From positions 1 to 57,353 of the forward strand of contig JANXTL010000046.1 of the NCBI GenBank assembly GCA_025352375.1: a stretch of DNA of 57,353 nt. The letters run 5' to 3'. Made by a program: the position numbers and the translations under genes. Shown piece after piece: positions 19,538 through 27,734 of this stretch (position 1 is the first letter of the stretch; each line of letters starts with the position of its first letter). Under the pieces are notes generated by a model, which saw only the letters and a program-made list of their open reading frames with translations, did no database searches and had not been told where the DNA came from. The DNA is from Acetobacteraceae bacterium. Lineage in GTDB: Bacteria; Pseudomonadota; Alphaproteobacteria; Acetobacterales; Acetobacteraceae.

Positions 19538-21517
19538 TTAGTGAATCGCCGCCCAAACCTTGCGCTTCAGCGCATAAGTCAGGCAGGCCATGAACCCGAG
19601 GTAAAGGACCACCCGGACGCCCAGCGCCTTGCGTTCCGTCTCCTCAGGGTTGGACGCCCAGTAAAGGAACGTCACCACGTCCTTCGCTTGCTGCGCGATG
19701 TTGCTCGGCGAGCCATCAATGAACGTCACCTGCCCGTCATGCAGCGGCTGCGGCATGGCGATCTGGTGGCCGGGGAAGTACATGTTGAAGCTCATCCCGT
19801 CCTGCATCTTAAAGTCCTTCGGCGCGTCGCCGAAGCCGACCATCAGGGCGTAGATGTAGTCCGCACCATGTTCGCGGGCATTGACGATCAAAGAAAGATC
19901 CGGCGGCAAGGCACCGTTGTTGCCTGCACGGGCAGCCAGATCGTTCTGGAACGGAGAGCGGAACTGATTGGCCGGAGTCCCCTGCCCTTCCTTCGGTTCA
20001 CCCGCGTCGTTCAGCCCCTGCGGAACCGTCACGGCGGCAGCGATCCCCTTGATCTGCTCCGGAGACAGGCCGATGCCGGCCAGGTCGCGGTAGTGCAGGA
20101 ACTTCATCCCATGGCAGGCGGCGCAAACCTCGGAATAGACTTTGAAGCCTCGCTGCGCGGACGCCATGTCGACGGTGCCGAACACGCCATCGAAGCTCCA
20201 TTTCTGCTCCGGCATCTTCGGCTCCGCCATCTCCGCGCGAGCCGGCTGCATCGCCGCCAACCCGAAGACGATGGCGACCAGCGCGGCGATCGCGCCTGAC
20301 CGAGCCACAACCGGATTGCTGATGCTTTCCGGCAGCGGCAGTGGACGCTCGATCTTACCGAGGATCGGCAGGATCACGAGGAAGTGGGCAAAGTAGTAAA
20401 GCGTGGCGACCCGGCTCAGGATGACCCAGATGCCTTCCGGCTTGTGCGCACCGCAAATGCCCAGCACGACGAACGAAATCACCCACAACCAAATCACAAC
20501 GCGGTAAATCGGACGGAAGCGCGCGCTGCGCACCCGGGACGTGTCGAGCCAGGGCAGAATGAACAGCACCAGGAGGGAGCCGAACATCATGCACACGCCG
20601 AGCAGTTTGTTCGGGACCGAGCGCAAGATGGCATAGTACGGCAGGAAGTACCATTCCGGCACGATGTCCGCCGGCGTTTGCAACGGATTGGCCGGAATGA
20701 AGTTATTCGCGTCGCCCAGGAAATTCGGCATGAAGCAGACGAACGCCGCCCAGATCATAAGGAACACGCAGACGCCCACGCTGTCCTTGATGGTGTAGTA
20801 CGGGTGGAACGGCACAGTGTCCTGCGGCGACTTCACGTCGATGCCCAGGGGGTTGTTGGACCCCACGATGTGCAGCGCGGCGACATGCAGGAAGATCACG
20901 CCCACCAGCACGAACGGCAGAAGGTAATGCAGCGCGAAGAAGCGGTTCAGCGTCGGCTGATCGACCGAGAACCCGCCCCACAACAGGGTCACGATGTACT
21001 TGCCGACAACCGGGAAGGCGGAGAACAGGTTGGTAATGACGGTCGCGCCCCAGTAGGACATCTGGCCCCAAGGCAGCACGTAGCCCATGAACGCCGTCGC
21101 CATCATCAAGATCAGGATGATCACGCCCAGCATCCACAATAACTCGCGCGGGGCCTTGTAGGACCCGTAGTACAGGCCGCGGAAGATGTGGATGTAGGTG
21201 ACGATGAAGAACATCGACGCGCCGTTCTGGTGCACATAGCGCATCAGCCAGCCGTAGTTCACGTCGCGCATGATGTGCTGCACGGACCCGAACGCGAGAT
21301 CGGCATTCGGCTGATAGTACATCGCCAGGAAAATACCGGTCAGCATCATGATCATCAAACAGACCATGGCGAGCGCGCCGAAGTTCCAGAAATAGTTGAA
21401 GTTCTTGGGAGTCGGGAAAACCCCGTACTCCTTTTGCATCATCGTGAAGATGGGCAGACGCGAATCGACCCAGTTGATCACCGGGTTGGCGAAATCGCTT
21501 TTATGCAGGCCGGCCAT
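19538..21517 (-). CDS. fbcH: Fused cytochrome b / cytochrome c1 of the bc1 complex
   Basis: One 659-residue frame encodes two bc1 subunits. Residues 1 to about 400 are cytochrome b: haem-ligand pairs H96/H110 and H197/H211, and the quinol-site PEWY motif at 287-290. Residues 406-428 form an internal signal sequence ([20 protein letters not shown], then RA|EM). From about 430 the protein is cytochrome c1, with the haem c motif C465-A-A-C468-H469, a likely Met ligand near M588 (HQIAMPQP) and a C-terminal membrane anchor ([16 protein letters not shown]). The arrangement is that of fbcH in Bradyrhizobium, where a polyprotein is processed into b and c1. No stop or frameshift lies between the halves. 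It follows the Rieske gene by 32 bp. Confidence 0.96.
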   Translation of the reverse strand: MAGLHKSDFANPVINWVDSRLPIFTMMQKEYGVFPTPKNFNYFWNFGALAMVCLMIMMLTGIFLAMYYQPNADLAFGSVQHIMRDVNYGWLMRYVHQNGASMFFIVTYIHIFRGLYYGSYKAPRELLWMLGVIILILMMATAFMGYVLPWGQMSYWGATVITNLFSAFPVVGKYIVTLLWGGFSVDQPTLNRFFALHYLLPFVLVGVIFLHVAALHIVGSNNPLGIDVKSPQDTVPFHPYYTIKDSVGVCVFLMIWAAFVCFMPNFLGDANNFIPANPLQTPADIVPEWYFLPYYAILRSVPNKLLGVCMMFGSLLVLFILPWLDTSRVRSARFRPIYRVVIWLWVISFVVLGICGAHKPEGIWVILSRVATLYYFAHFLVILPILGKIERPLPLPESISNPVVARSGAIAALVAIVFGLAAMQPARAEMAEPKMPEQKWSFDGVFGTVDMASAQRGFKVYSEVCAACHGMKFLHYRDLAGIGLSPEQIKGIAAAVTVPQGLNDAGEPKEGQGTPANQFRSPFQNDLAARAGNNGALPPDLSLIVNAREHGADYIYALMVGFGDAPKDFKMQDGMSFNMYFPGHQIAMPQPLHDGQVTFIDGSPSNIAQQAKDVVTFLYWASNPEETERKALGVRVVLYLGFMACLTYALKRKVWAAIH

Positions 21518-21549
21518 ATTGTGTTCCCTTGGGGCGCGGGGCGGCTGAA

Positions 21550-22122
21550 TCAGCCGATCTTGATCTTGCTATCGGATTCGAACGCATAGGGCGGGACGGC
21601 CAGATTGGTTGGCGCGGGCCCCTTCCGGATGCGGCCGGAGGTGTCATACTGACTGCCGTGGCAGGGGCAGAAATAACCGCCGAACTCACCCCGTACGTCC
21701 GCCGGCTTATTGCCCAGCGGAATGCAGCCCAGATGCGTGCAGATGCCGACCAGCACCAGCCACTGGTCGTGGCCGGCCTTCACGCGTGCGGCGTCCGTCT
21801 GCGGGTCGCCCAGTTCGCTGGGTTTCACGTCCTTGGCGGATTTGATCTCTTCTGGCGTACGATGGCGCACAAAGATCGGCTTGCCCTGCCAGGACACGAC
21901 GATGCCTTGGCCAGCCTGGATCGGGGTCAGGTCGACTTCCACCGAGGATAGCGCGAGCACGTCCTTGGCGGGGTTCATCGAACTGACCAGCGGCCAGACA
22001 ATCGCGGCGCCGAGAATCGCGGCGCCCGCGGTCGCCATCAGCTCGAGCATGTCGCGCTTGCTTGGGTCGGCTGGGTGACCCCCATGGGGGTCTACAGTGC
22101 TGGCGGCGGTCGGATCAGCCAT
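21550..22122 (-). CDS. petA: Rieske iron-sulfur subunit of cytochrome bc1
   Basis: The [2Fe-2S] subunit that takes electrons from ubiquinol and passes them to cytochrome c1. The 190-residue protein has both cluster boxes, C128-T-H130-L-G-C133 and C152-P-C154-H155-G-S. An N-terminal membrane anchor (about 28-48) is preceded by the Tat-like [18 protein letters not shown]; the signal is KR rather than the usual RR. Rieske proteins are exported folded by the Tat system. It is the first gene of the leftward operon, with fbcH 32 bp downstream, and is divergent from hemF across about 210 bp that must hold both promoters. Confidence 0.96.
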   Translation of the reverse strand: MADPTAASTVDPHGGHPADPSKRDMLELMATAGAAILGAAIVWPLVSSMNPAKDVLALSSVEVDLTPIQAGQGIVVSWQGKPIFVRHRTPEEIKSAKDVKPSELGDPQTDAARVKAGHDQWLVLVGICTHLGCIPLGNKPADVRGEFGGYFCPCHGSQYDTSGRIRKGPAPTNLAVPPYAFESDSKIKIG

Positions 22123-22334
22123 CTTCCCCTCTGTGTTCCGTTCGGTACCCCGAACGGTCTAAACCGGTTTGGGCCATCCGCTGCGCGCGGACAAACCCGG
22201 GCAGGCCGGCTGGCCGGCCCGTACAATCTACGATACCGGGTGGGTTGTAACGGGCACGCTCGCGCCCCGCAACTCACCCCTCCCGCATATTCCGGCCATG
22301 GGCTACCCTGCCTCAGCCGTTGGAACAAGTCTCC

Positions 22335-23210
22335 ATGACCGTGAAATCGTTCGATTCAGCCGCTCTGCCCGCCCATGTGGCATTGAGGAACCAGGCCTGT
22401 GCCTGGTTCGAGGCTCTGCGCGACCGCATTTGCGCGGCTTTCGAGGCAATCGATGGAGAAGGCCACTTCGAACGCACCGCCTGGCAACGCCCGACCGAGG
22501 ATGGCTCCGATGGCGGCGGCGGCGTCATGAGCGCGATGAGAGGCCGGGTTTTCGAGAAGGTGGGCGTCAACGTATCCACCGTCTCAGGCGAATTCAGCCC
22601 CGAGTTTCGGGCACAAATCCCGGGCGCCGAGCAGGACCCGCGATTTTGGGCCAGCGGCATCAGCTTGGTGGCTCATATGCGCAGCCCGCGCGTGCCGGCA
22701 GCGCATTTCAACACCCGCATGTTGATCACCACCAAAGGCTGGTTCGGCGGCGGCGGCGACCTCACTCCGATGCGACTCGACGCGCCCGAAGCCATCGAAG
22801 ACGCCGCCAGCTTCCACGCCGTGTTCAAAGCCGCCTGCGACCGGCACGACCCCGCATATTACCCCGATTTCAAGGCGTGGTGCGACCGCTACTTCTTCCT
22901 GCCCCACCGCAACGAGCCGCGCGGCGCCGGCGGCATCTTCTTCGACCGCCTGGACACCGGGTCGGTGGAACGCGATTTCGCTTTCGTCCGCGACGTGGGG
23001 GAGGCGTTTCTGGACGGCTATTCCTCCATCGTCCGCCGCCGCATGTACGAACCCTGGACGGCCGCCGAGCGGGAGCACCAGTTGATTCGGCGCGGGCGGT
23101 ATGTGGAGTTCAATTTGATCCACGACCGCGGCACGCTGTTCGGCCTGAAAACCGGTGGGAACGTCGAAGCGATTCTGATGAGTCTGCCGCCCGAGGTGAA
23201 GTGGGCATAG
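22335..23210 (+). CDS. hemF: HemF, oxygen-dependent coproporphyrinogen III oxidase
   Basis: HemF oxidatively decarboxylates coproporphyrinogen III to protoporphyrinogen IX in aerobic haem synthesis. The 291-residue protein has the family signatures: [20 protein letters not shown]-like start (here [20 protein letters not shown]), [26 protein letters not shown] and [14 protein letters not shown]. The C-terminal block is [21 protein letters not shown] 22320 would add five residues, but ATG 22335 is preferred. It is divergent from the bc1 operon that consumes its product. A palindromic repeat begins 63 bp after its stop and separates it from the convergent trmO. Confidence 0.95.
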   Translation: MTVKSFDSAALPAHVALRNQACAWFEALRDRICAAFEAIDGEGHFERTAWQRPTEDGSDGGGGVMSAMRGRVFEKVGVNVSTVSGEFSPEFRAQIPGAEQDPRFWASGISLVAHMRSPRVPAAHFNTRMLITTKGWFGGGGDLTPMRLDAPEAIEDAASFHAVFKAACDRHDPAYYPDFKAWCDRYFFLPHRNEPRGAGGIFFDRLDTGSVERDFAFVRDVGEAFLDGYSSIVRRRMYEPWTAAEREHQLIRRGRYVEFNLIHDRGTLFGLKTGGNVEAILMSLPPEVKWA

Positions 23211-23272
23211 GGAGAATCCACTCGATCCGCCAACAGTTTGCCAACCCGTTCCGTCCATTCCGAATCCCTGCT

Positions 23273-23390
23273 TAGAGCGTGATCGCCTGAGGTTGACTTC
23301 AACCTCGGGCGTGAATCACCCTCTCAAACAAAGGCTTAGACCATGATCCAACGCCGAGATCGCGTGCGACCTCAAACGATTATGGTCTAG
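23273..23390. repeat. Two-hairpin palindromic repeat between hemF and trmO
   Basis: The first hairpin (23274-23324) has outer arms AGAGcGTGAT / ATCACcCTCT and an inner perfect stem GAGGTTGA-ct-TCAACCTC. The second (23337-23389) has arms TAGACCAT and ATGGTCTA about 37 bases apart. The right arm of the second contains the trmO stop codon. AGAG-nnTGATC-type palindromes of this build recur between genes in many alphaproteobacteria, so this looks like a dispersed REP-like element. It could also act as a bidirectional transcription stop for two convergent genes. Confidence 0.65.
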
Positions 23391-23827
23391 TGGGACGGCG
23401 CGGGCTTTAAATCGATCAGCGGCGTACCATCAACGCAATCCATACCGCGCACCAGGACCGTCGAGCCCTCTACGCCGACCAGTTCGACCACCGACGACGC
23501 GATCGGGTTCGGCCGCACCGGAGAGCGCAGCGCGAATGTTCCCGCCACGATCGCTCGGCGGCGCGGTGCCTGCACGACCAGATCGCGCCGCGCCCGATGC
23601 ATCCAATAAAGCACCTGCACCTGGGCAGGCGGCTCCAGACCACGCAACGCCTCGGCCCAGCGCGGATCGATCTCGATGCTGCACACCGGGCCGTTTGGAT
23701 CGATCCGGCGGGGACAGTCCTCACGTGTCTTCCACGGCGTGCGTATCCTGCCGATGAAATAGACTCCGGCATCGGTGTGGTCGGGCAGGTCGACCGCGAC
23801 CTCGTTCGGGCGGATGTCGTCGCTCAT
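23387..23827 (-). CDS. trmO: TrmO (TsaA/YaeB family), tRNA m6t6A methyltransferase
   Basis: TrmO uses SAM to methylate N6 of t6A37 in threonine tRNAs. The 146-residue protein is the short form without the C-terminal extension of the E. coli enzyme. It has the family motifs: GRIRTPWKTREDCPRR at the beginning, the central LYWMHRARRD, the hallmark FALRSPVRPNPI, and the final RGMDCVDGTPLIDLKP. The UPF0066 beta-barrel is complete. The stop codon is embedded in a palindromic repeat, and the gene converges on hemF. It is divergent from the Fn3 protein gene across an AT-rich region. Confidence 0.9.
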   Translation of the reverse strand: MSDDIRPNEVAVDLPDHTDAGVYFIGRIRTPWKTREDCPRRIDPNGPVCSIEIDPRWAEALRGLEPPAQVQVLYWMHRARRDLVVQAPRRRAIVAGTFALRSPVRPNPIASSVVELVGVEGSTVLVRGMDCVDGTPLIDLKPAPSH

Positions 23828-23909
23828 AGGGCGTTTTCCTTTTACGCGGTCAGTCTAGCTGAGTGTGCCTTTTGTGCAACAGCCTTCCGTAAAACGGTCT
23901 CTGTGTGTT

Positions 23910-23926
23910 AGTTATATATTATAACT
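23910..23926. promoter_or_regulatory. 17-bp perfect AT-rich palindrome, putative operator
   Basis: AGTTATA-TAT-TATAACT is perfectly symmetrical and much more AT-rich than the surroundings. It lies in the 157-bp divergent region between trmO and the Fn3 protein gene, 58 bp ahead of the latter's ATG and 83 bp ahead of trmO. A smaller CCGTaaaACGG repeat is next to it (23887-23897). It could be a repressor or activator site or a melting region of a promoter; the regulator is unknown. Confidence 0.5.
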
Positions 23927-23984
23927 ATTGGTGTCGGTGCATAGCACACCATGTGTTTTCGACACTAACAGGAGCCAACCGCCT

Positions 23985-25052
23985 ATGCCAAACTCAACGA
24001 ACTCTATCCCGACCAACCCTCGCATGGCCGCGGTTCACACCTTCGGGCACCCCAGCGCCGCCCCGCCCCGCACCGGCTGGGTGCAACGGGGGCGCGGCGC
24101 GGCCGCCTCGCCGGGTGTGCCGCGTCAAACGCCGCTGCTCCCGGCCGCGCCGAACGGCTTGTCCCTCAGCCATGGTAGCGGCAGCGACCTGCTCGCCACC
24201 TGGTCCGCACCATCGGCCGATGCCACGCATGGCGCAGCGACGTCGTACAATCTCCGTTTCGGCCCCAGCGGCGCCGGGATCTGGACGGGCGTGGTGGGCG
24301 TGACCAGCCCCTACACACTCTCGGGCCTTACCGCCGGTGCGGCGTACGATGTGCAAATTCAAAGCGGCAACTCAACCGGACCCGGTCCGTGGTCGGCCAC
24401 CACGACGCTGTCCGCCACCGCATCGGGTCCTTTCGCACCCAATGCGCCGACCATCGCGAGCCTGGCCGCATCGGCAGACGGGACGAACAGCAAGTTACGG
24501 GTCGCTTGGACGGCGCCAGCCGTCGATGGAACCCACGGCGCCGCCACGGCCTACAACCTGCGCTTCAGCCCAACGGGCACTGGGACCTGGACCACGGTGA
24601 CGGGCGTCACCAGCCCGTACCCGATCGCCGGCCTGTCGGGTGCCGCCGGAATCGACGTTCAGGTCCAGGGCACAAACGCCGCCGCGAGCCCCGGGGCTTG
24701 GTCGGCCACCTCCACCGGCACGACATGGGGCGCCACGGTCGCGCCAGGCGGTTGGGTCCCCGCGACCAGCCAAACCCACGGCGCCAGCGTTGCCCCAAAT
24801 GGCGGGGCTCAGCTTGTGGCGGTCGCCGCACCCACCACGGTTACTGGCGCCGCCTTCGCGTGGTCGGCTTCGAACGCCACGGTCCCGACGTCGGGCCTGA
24901 TCTCGGCCACCGGCGACGGACAGGCCAACGGTTGGGGCCAATGGTTCAACGCACCGGCGACGGCTGGCACCTATTACCTATGGCTGCTGGCGCAAGGGAC
25001 CGGCGGCGTCACCACCGGCGCCCTGGTCACGGGCCCGATCACGGTTACGTAG
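23985..25052 (+). CDS. Protein with two fibronectin type III modules
   Basis: A 355-residue protein of unknown function. After a Pro/Gly-rich leader (1-50), two Fn3-like modules follow at about 51-145 and 150-245. They are clear duplicates: both contain W-x-AP-x-x-D-x-THGAAT-x-YNLRF, then G-x-W, then VTSPY. The remaining 110 residues (246-355) form a separate beta-rich, Gly/Ala/Thr-rich region ending in VTGPITVT. No signal peptide or membrane anchor is visible, so a surface role would need a non-classical route. ATG 23985 has AGGAG ten bases upstream; the earlier ATG at 23928 does not. The last 8 bp overlap the convergent SDR gene. Low-complexity composition limits any better call. Confidence 0.7.
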   Translation: MPNSTNSIPTNPRMAAVHTFGHPSAAPPRTGWVQRGRGAAASPGVPRQTPLLPAAPNGLSLSHGSGSDLLATWSAPSADATHGAATSYNLRFGPSGAGIWTGVVGVTSPYTLSGLTAGAAYDVQIQSGNSTGPGPWSATTTLSATASGPFAPNAPTIASLAASADGTNSKLRVAWTAPAVDGTHGAATAYNLRFSPTGTGTWTTVTGVTSPYPIAGLSGAAGIDVQVQGTNAAASPGAWSATSTGTTWGATVAPGGWVPATSQTHGASVAPNGGAQLVAVAAPTTVTGAAFAWSASNATVPTSGLISATGDGQANGWGQWFNAPATAGTYYLWLLAQGTGGVTTGALVTGPITVT

Positions 25053-25812
25053 CCGTCCACCCACCATCCACCGCATACGCCGCGCCGGTTACGTAGCTGG
25101 CGCGGTCGCTGCATAGCCAGACGACCATTTCGGCGATTTCCTCTGGCCTGCCCACACGGCCGAGCGGGGTGCGGCCGGCGATTTGGTCCTCGCGCGCTTC
25201 CAGAGTTTTCGCGGTCATGCGGGTGCGGATGAAGCCGGGGCAGACCGCGTTCACCCTGATGCCGACGTCGGCGTATTCCATCGCCGCGGTCTTGGTCAGG
25301 CCGATTACCCCGTGCTTGGCAGCGACATAGGCGGTTGCGTTCTTCAAACCGACCAACCCGGCGATGGAGGCGGTGTTCACGATCGCTCCGCCACCCTGCG
25401 CCTGCATCGCCGGAATCTCGTATTTCAGGCAAAGCCAGACGCTTTTCAGGTTCACCGCGATCATTCGGTCGAACGATTCCTCGGACCAGTCGCTGGTGAA
25501 CATGCCCGCGGCATCGACCTGATGCGGCGCGATGCCCGCGTTGTTGAAGGCACAATCCAGCCGGCCGTACGCCGCGACGGCCGCATCGATCATGGCTTTC
25601 ACCCGTGCCGAATCCGTCACATCGCCGGACAGCGAAATCGCCTGTCCGCCGCTTTGGTTGATCAGCGCGACGGTGGCGCCGCCCGCCTCCGCCTCATAAT
25701 CGGCAACCGCCACCCGCGCACCCTCCCGCGCCATCGCCATCGCCGCTGCTCGGCCGATGCCATTGCCACCGCCAGTGACCAACGCGGTTTTGCCGTTCAA
25801 TATGCCTGTCAT
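25045..25812 (-). CDS. SDR-family oxidoreductase (copy A)
   Basis: A 255-residue classical short-chain dehydrogenase/reductase. The cofactor motif is TGGGNGIG, NNAG is present, and the catalytic residues are the Ser of NTASIAG and Y-x-x-x-K in AYVAAKHG. The C-terminal block AVCPGFIRTRM and SDRASYVTGAAYAVDGGW is standard. ATG 25812 is the family start; the open frame to 26046 runs through the divergent pseudogene. The protein is clearly paralogous to the SDR at 43592-44359: same length, and identical stretches such as YGRLDCAFNNAGIA and IAEMVVWL. The substrate is unknown; fatty-acid, steroid or sugar SDRs share this pattern. Confidence 0.9.
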   Translation of the reverse strand: MTGILNGKTALVTGGGNGIGRAAAMAMAREGARVAVADYEAEAGGATVALINQSGGQAISLSGDVTDSARVKAMIDAAVAAYGRLDCAFNNAGIAPHQVDAAGMFTSDWSEESFDRMIAVNLKSVWLCLKYEIPAMQAQGGGAIVNTASIAGLVGLKNATAYVAAKHGVIGLTKTAAMEYADVGIRVNAVCPGFIRTRMTAKTLEAREDQIAGRTPLGRVGRPEEIAEMVVWLCSDRASYVTGAAYAVDGGWTAT

Positions 25813-25861
25813 GACGTCCCCCTGTTCCGATGCCTGGGTATCGCAGCATACTGTGCGCACC

Positions 25862-26133
25862 ATGACCACCGAAGCACCGACGATCCCCGTGTCCTGGGGC
25901 CAACTGGCCGAGGTGGCAGCGGTGCTGGCGCCGGTCGCCGAGACGATTGCGGTGGAACGATCCGCCCTGATGGCGGTGAACACCCGCCTGTGGGAGATCG
26001 AGGATGCCATCCGGGAGAAGGAAGCCGCGCAAGATTTCGGCGACACATTCGTCTAGCGCGGCCGGATCAAGGCAGCGATCAATCGCGTCCTGCGATCGGA
26101 TTGGTGGAAGAGAAGCAATATTCACGGTATTAA
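25862..26133 (+). pseudogene. Decayed DUF6165-family gene
   Basis: The frame from ATG 25862 reads MTTEAPTIPVSWGQL, then VLAPVAETIAVERSALMAVN and LWEIEDAIREKEAAQDFGDTFV before a TAG at 26054-26056. These match the start and middle of DUF6165 proteins, but a segment after SWGQL (normally with an ITILEIK-like stretch) is missing. Beyond the stop the same frame still reads RIKAAINRVL, and the C-terminal GLVEEKQYSRY follows in the +2 frame to a stop at 26131-26133. So the gene carries an internal deletion, a stop and a frameshift near 26093. It is divergent from SDR copy A. Family recognition is from memory of its conserved words. Confidence 0.7.
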
Positions 26134-26139
26134 TCGGCC

Positions 26140-26805
26140 ATGGACACACTCGATATCGCTGAAAACCTCCGCCGCATCCGGGATCGCATTGCCAAAGCGG
26201 CGATTGCTGCCGGGCGCAAGCCGGACGCTGTGACGCTGGTCGCGGTATCTAAAACAAAACCGGTGGAAGCCGTGCTGGCCGCGATGGCGGCGGGACAGGC
26301 GGTGTTTGGCGAAAACCGGGTGCAGGAAGCGGAAGGAAAATTCCCACCGCTACGGGCCTCCCATCGGTTCGATCTGCACCTCATCGGCGGCTTGCAAACC
26401 AACAAGGCCCGCGACGCCGTGCGCCTGGCCGATGTCATCGAAACGCTCGACCGTCCCAAGCTGGCCGACGCCATCGCCGCGGCGATGGAAAAGGAAGGCC
26501 GCCGGCCCAGGCTGCTGATCGAGGTCAATACGGGGTCGGAGGCGCAAAAATCCGGGGTGCCGCGCGACGACGCGGATGGTTTCATTGCCGACTGCAAAGG
26601 TCGGTTCGGCGATTTGCTGGTCGGGCTGATGTGCGTGCCGCCGCACGATGAGAATCCTCGGCCGCATTTCGAATGGCTCGCGGATCGCGCCGCGAAACAT
26701 GGGTTGGCGACGCTATCGATGGGTATGTCGGCGGATTTTGAGATCGCGGTCGCCGCCGGAGCAACGTGGGTCCGGGTCGGCAGCGCGATTTTCGGGTCGC
26801 GGTAG
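26140..26805 (+). CDS. YggS/PLPBP-type pyridoxal phosphate homeostasis protein
   Basis: A 221-residue single-domain PLP-binding protein of the YggS (COG0325, PROSC) family, which buffers pyridoxal phosphate and affects amino/keto acid pools but has no known catalysis. The PLP lysine is in VAVSKTKPVEAVLAA (about K38). Other signatures are FGENRVQEAEGKFP, HLIGGLQTNKARDAV, LIEVNTGSEAQKSGV and the phosphate-binding end LSMGMSADFEIAVAAGATWV. It starts 7 bp after the DUF6165 remnant, and a short hairpin follows the stop. Confidence 0.93.
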   Translation: MDTLDIAENLRRIRDRIAKAAIAAGRKPDAVTLVAVSKTKPVEAVLAAMAAGQAVFGENRVQEAEGKFPPLRASHRFDLHLIGGLQTNKARDAVRLADVIETLDRPKLADAIAAAMEKEGRRPRLLIEVNTGSEAQKSGVPRDDADGFIADCKGRFGDLLVGLMCVPPHDENPRPHFEWLADRAAKHGLATLSMGMSADFEIAVAAGATWVRVGSAIFGSR

Positions 26806-26806
26806 T

Positions 26807-26825
26807 CCCCGGGACACGCCCGGGG
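26807..26825. terminator. GC-rich hairpin between convergent yggS-type and NIPSNAP genes
   Basis: CCCCGGG (26807-26813) and CCCGGGG (26819-26825) form a perfect 7-bp stem with a five-base loop, just after the stop at 26803-26805 and 17 bp before the NIPSNAP stop. Symmetry lets it act on both strands. There is no T-run, so it is a weak intrinsic terminator at best. Confidence 0.5.
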
Positions 26826-26841
26826 ATGACGCTCCGAGGAA

Positions 26842-27165
26842 TTAACGAACGATCGGTGCGAAGGGCACGTCGTTCATCAGGTTGTTGCGCTGTGCGATCA
26901 GGTAGCCGGCTTCGGCCCCCTTTTGCATGAACACGTGCCATTCGGGATCTGCCTGCATCGCGGCCCGTTTCGCCGCGCGGTCGGCGGCATCCTTGTAGAC
27001 CCAAATGTGGATGTAGGTGTTCACTTCGCCGGACTCGGTGATCAGGTAGGCGAGCGGTTCGCCGAGGTGACGCTTCTGGGCTTTCAGGCCGTACTCCTGA
27101 TACAGCGCCATCTGCTTGGCCATGGTACCGGGCTTCACGGTGTAGGTGCGGTGGTCGACGAGCAT
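26842..27165 (-). CDS. NIPSNAP family protein
   Basis: A 107-residue ferredoxin-like dimeric alpha/beta barrel protein of the NIPSNAP family. The opening VDHRTYTVKPGTMAKQMALY and the middle LAYLITESGEVNTYIHIWVY are diagnostic, followed by KDAADRAAKRAAMQADPEW. Function is not established; members often sit beside catabolic enzymes. It stands alone here, convergent with the yggS-type gene and 41 bp downstream of the leftward fRMsr gene. Confidence 0.88.
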   Translation of the reverse strand: MLVDHRTYTVKPGTMAKQMALYQEYGLKAQKRHLGEPLAYLITESGEVNTYIHIWVYKDAADRAAKRAAMQADPEWHVFMQKGAEAGYLIAQRNNLMNDVPFAPIVR

Positions 27166-27206
27166 TTTGGATCTCCCTAAATTGGCGCCGCGGTTCGGCG
27201 ATCGGC

Positions 27207-27731
27207 TTAGGAAAGCACAGATCGGCGCAAATGCCGAACCACGATGGCGGCCAGGGCCTCACACCCCACCCGATCGTCGCTGTCGAAGCGGTTTAAATCG
27301 GGGCTGTCCAAATCCAGCACGCCGAGCAACCGATCCCCGTCCAGCAGGGGAATAACCAGTTCCGAACGCGATGCGGAATCGCACGCGATATGGCCCGGAA
27401 ATGCCGCCACATCCGCGACCACGACAGACCGTCGCTCCAGGGCGGCCGTGCCGCAGACGCCCTTACCCAGGGGGATACGGACGCAGGCAGGCTTTCCCTG
27501 GAATGGTCCAAGGACGAGCTCGTCGCCATGCAGGAAATAGAAGCCAGCCCAATTAAGCGCTGGCAGACTGTGGTAGATCGCGGCCGCCGCGTTCGCGGCG
27601 TTGGCCGTACGATCGGGCTCCCCGGCGAGGAGCGCCGCGAGCTCCTCCGCGAGGTCGGCATACAAAGCCGATTTATCTTTCGCCGCCCAAAGGTCCGAGG
27701 ACCATGGAGCCGCGTGTGTGGCGTCGTGCAT
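27207..27731 (-). CDS. msrC: Free methionine-(R)-sulfoxide reductase, GAF type
   Basis: A 174-residue GAF-domain enzyme that reduces free L-methionine-(R)-sulfoxide, repairing oxidative damage. The three catalytic/resolving cysteines are at C83 (GKPACVRI), C93 (GKGVCGTAA) and C117 (GHIACDSASRSE), spaced as in E. coli YebR (fRMsr). The active-site words NWAGFYFL and GVLDLDSPDLNRFD are also present. It starts 3 bp after the MarR-type gene, so the two form an operon. This suggests redox or methionine-sulfoxide-linked control, which is inference. Confidence 0.9.
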   Translation of the reverse strand: MHDATHAAPWSSDLWAAKDKSALYADLAEELAALLAGEPDRTANAANAAAAIYHSLPALNWAGFYFLHGDELVLGPFQGKPACVRIPLGKGVCGTAALERRSVVVADVAAFPGHIACDSASRSELVIPLLDGDRLLGVLDLDSPDLNRFDSDDRVGCEALAAIVVRHLRRSVLS

Positions 27732-27734
27732 CGT

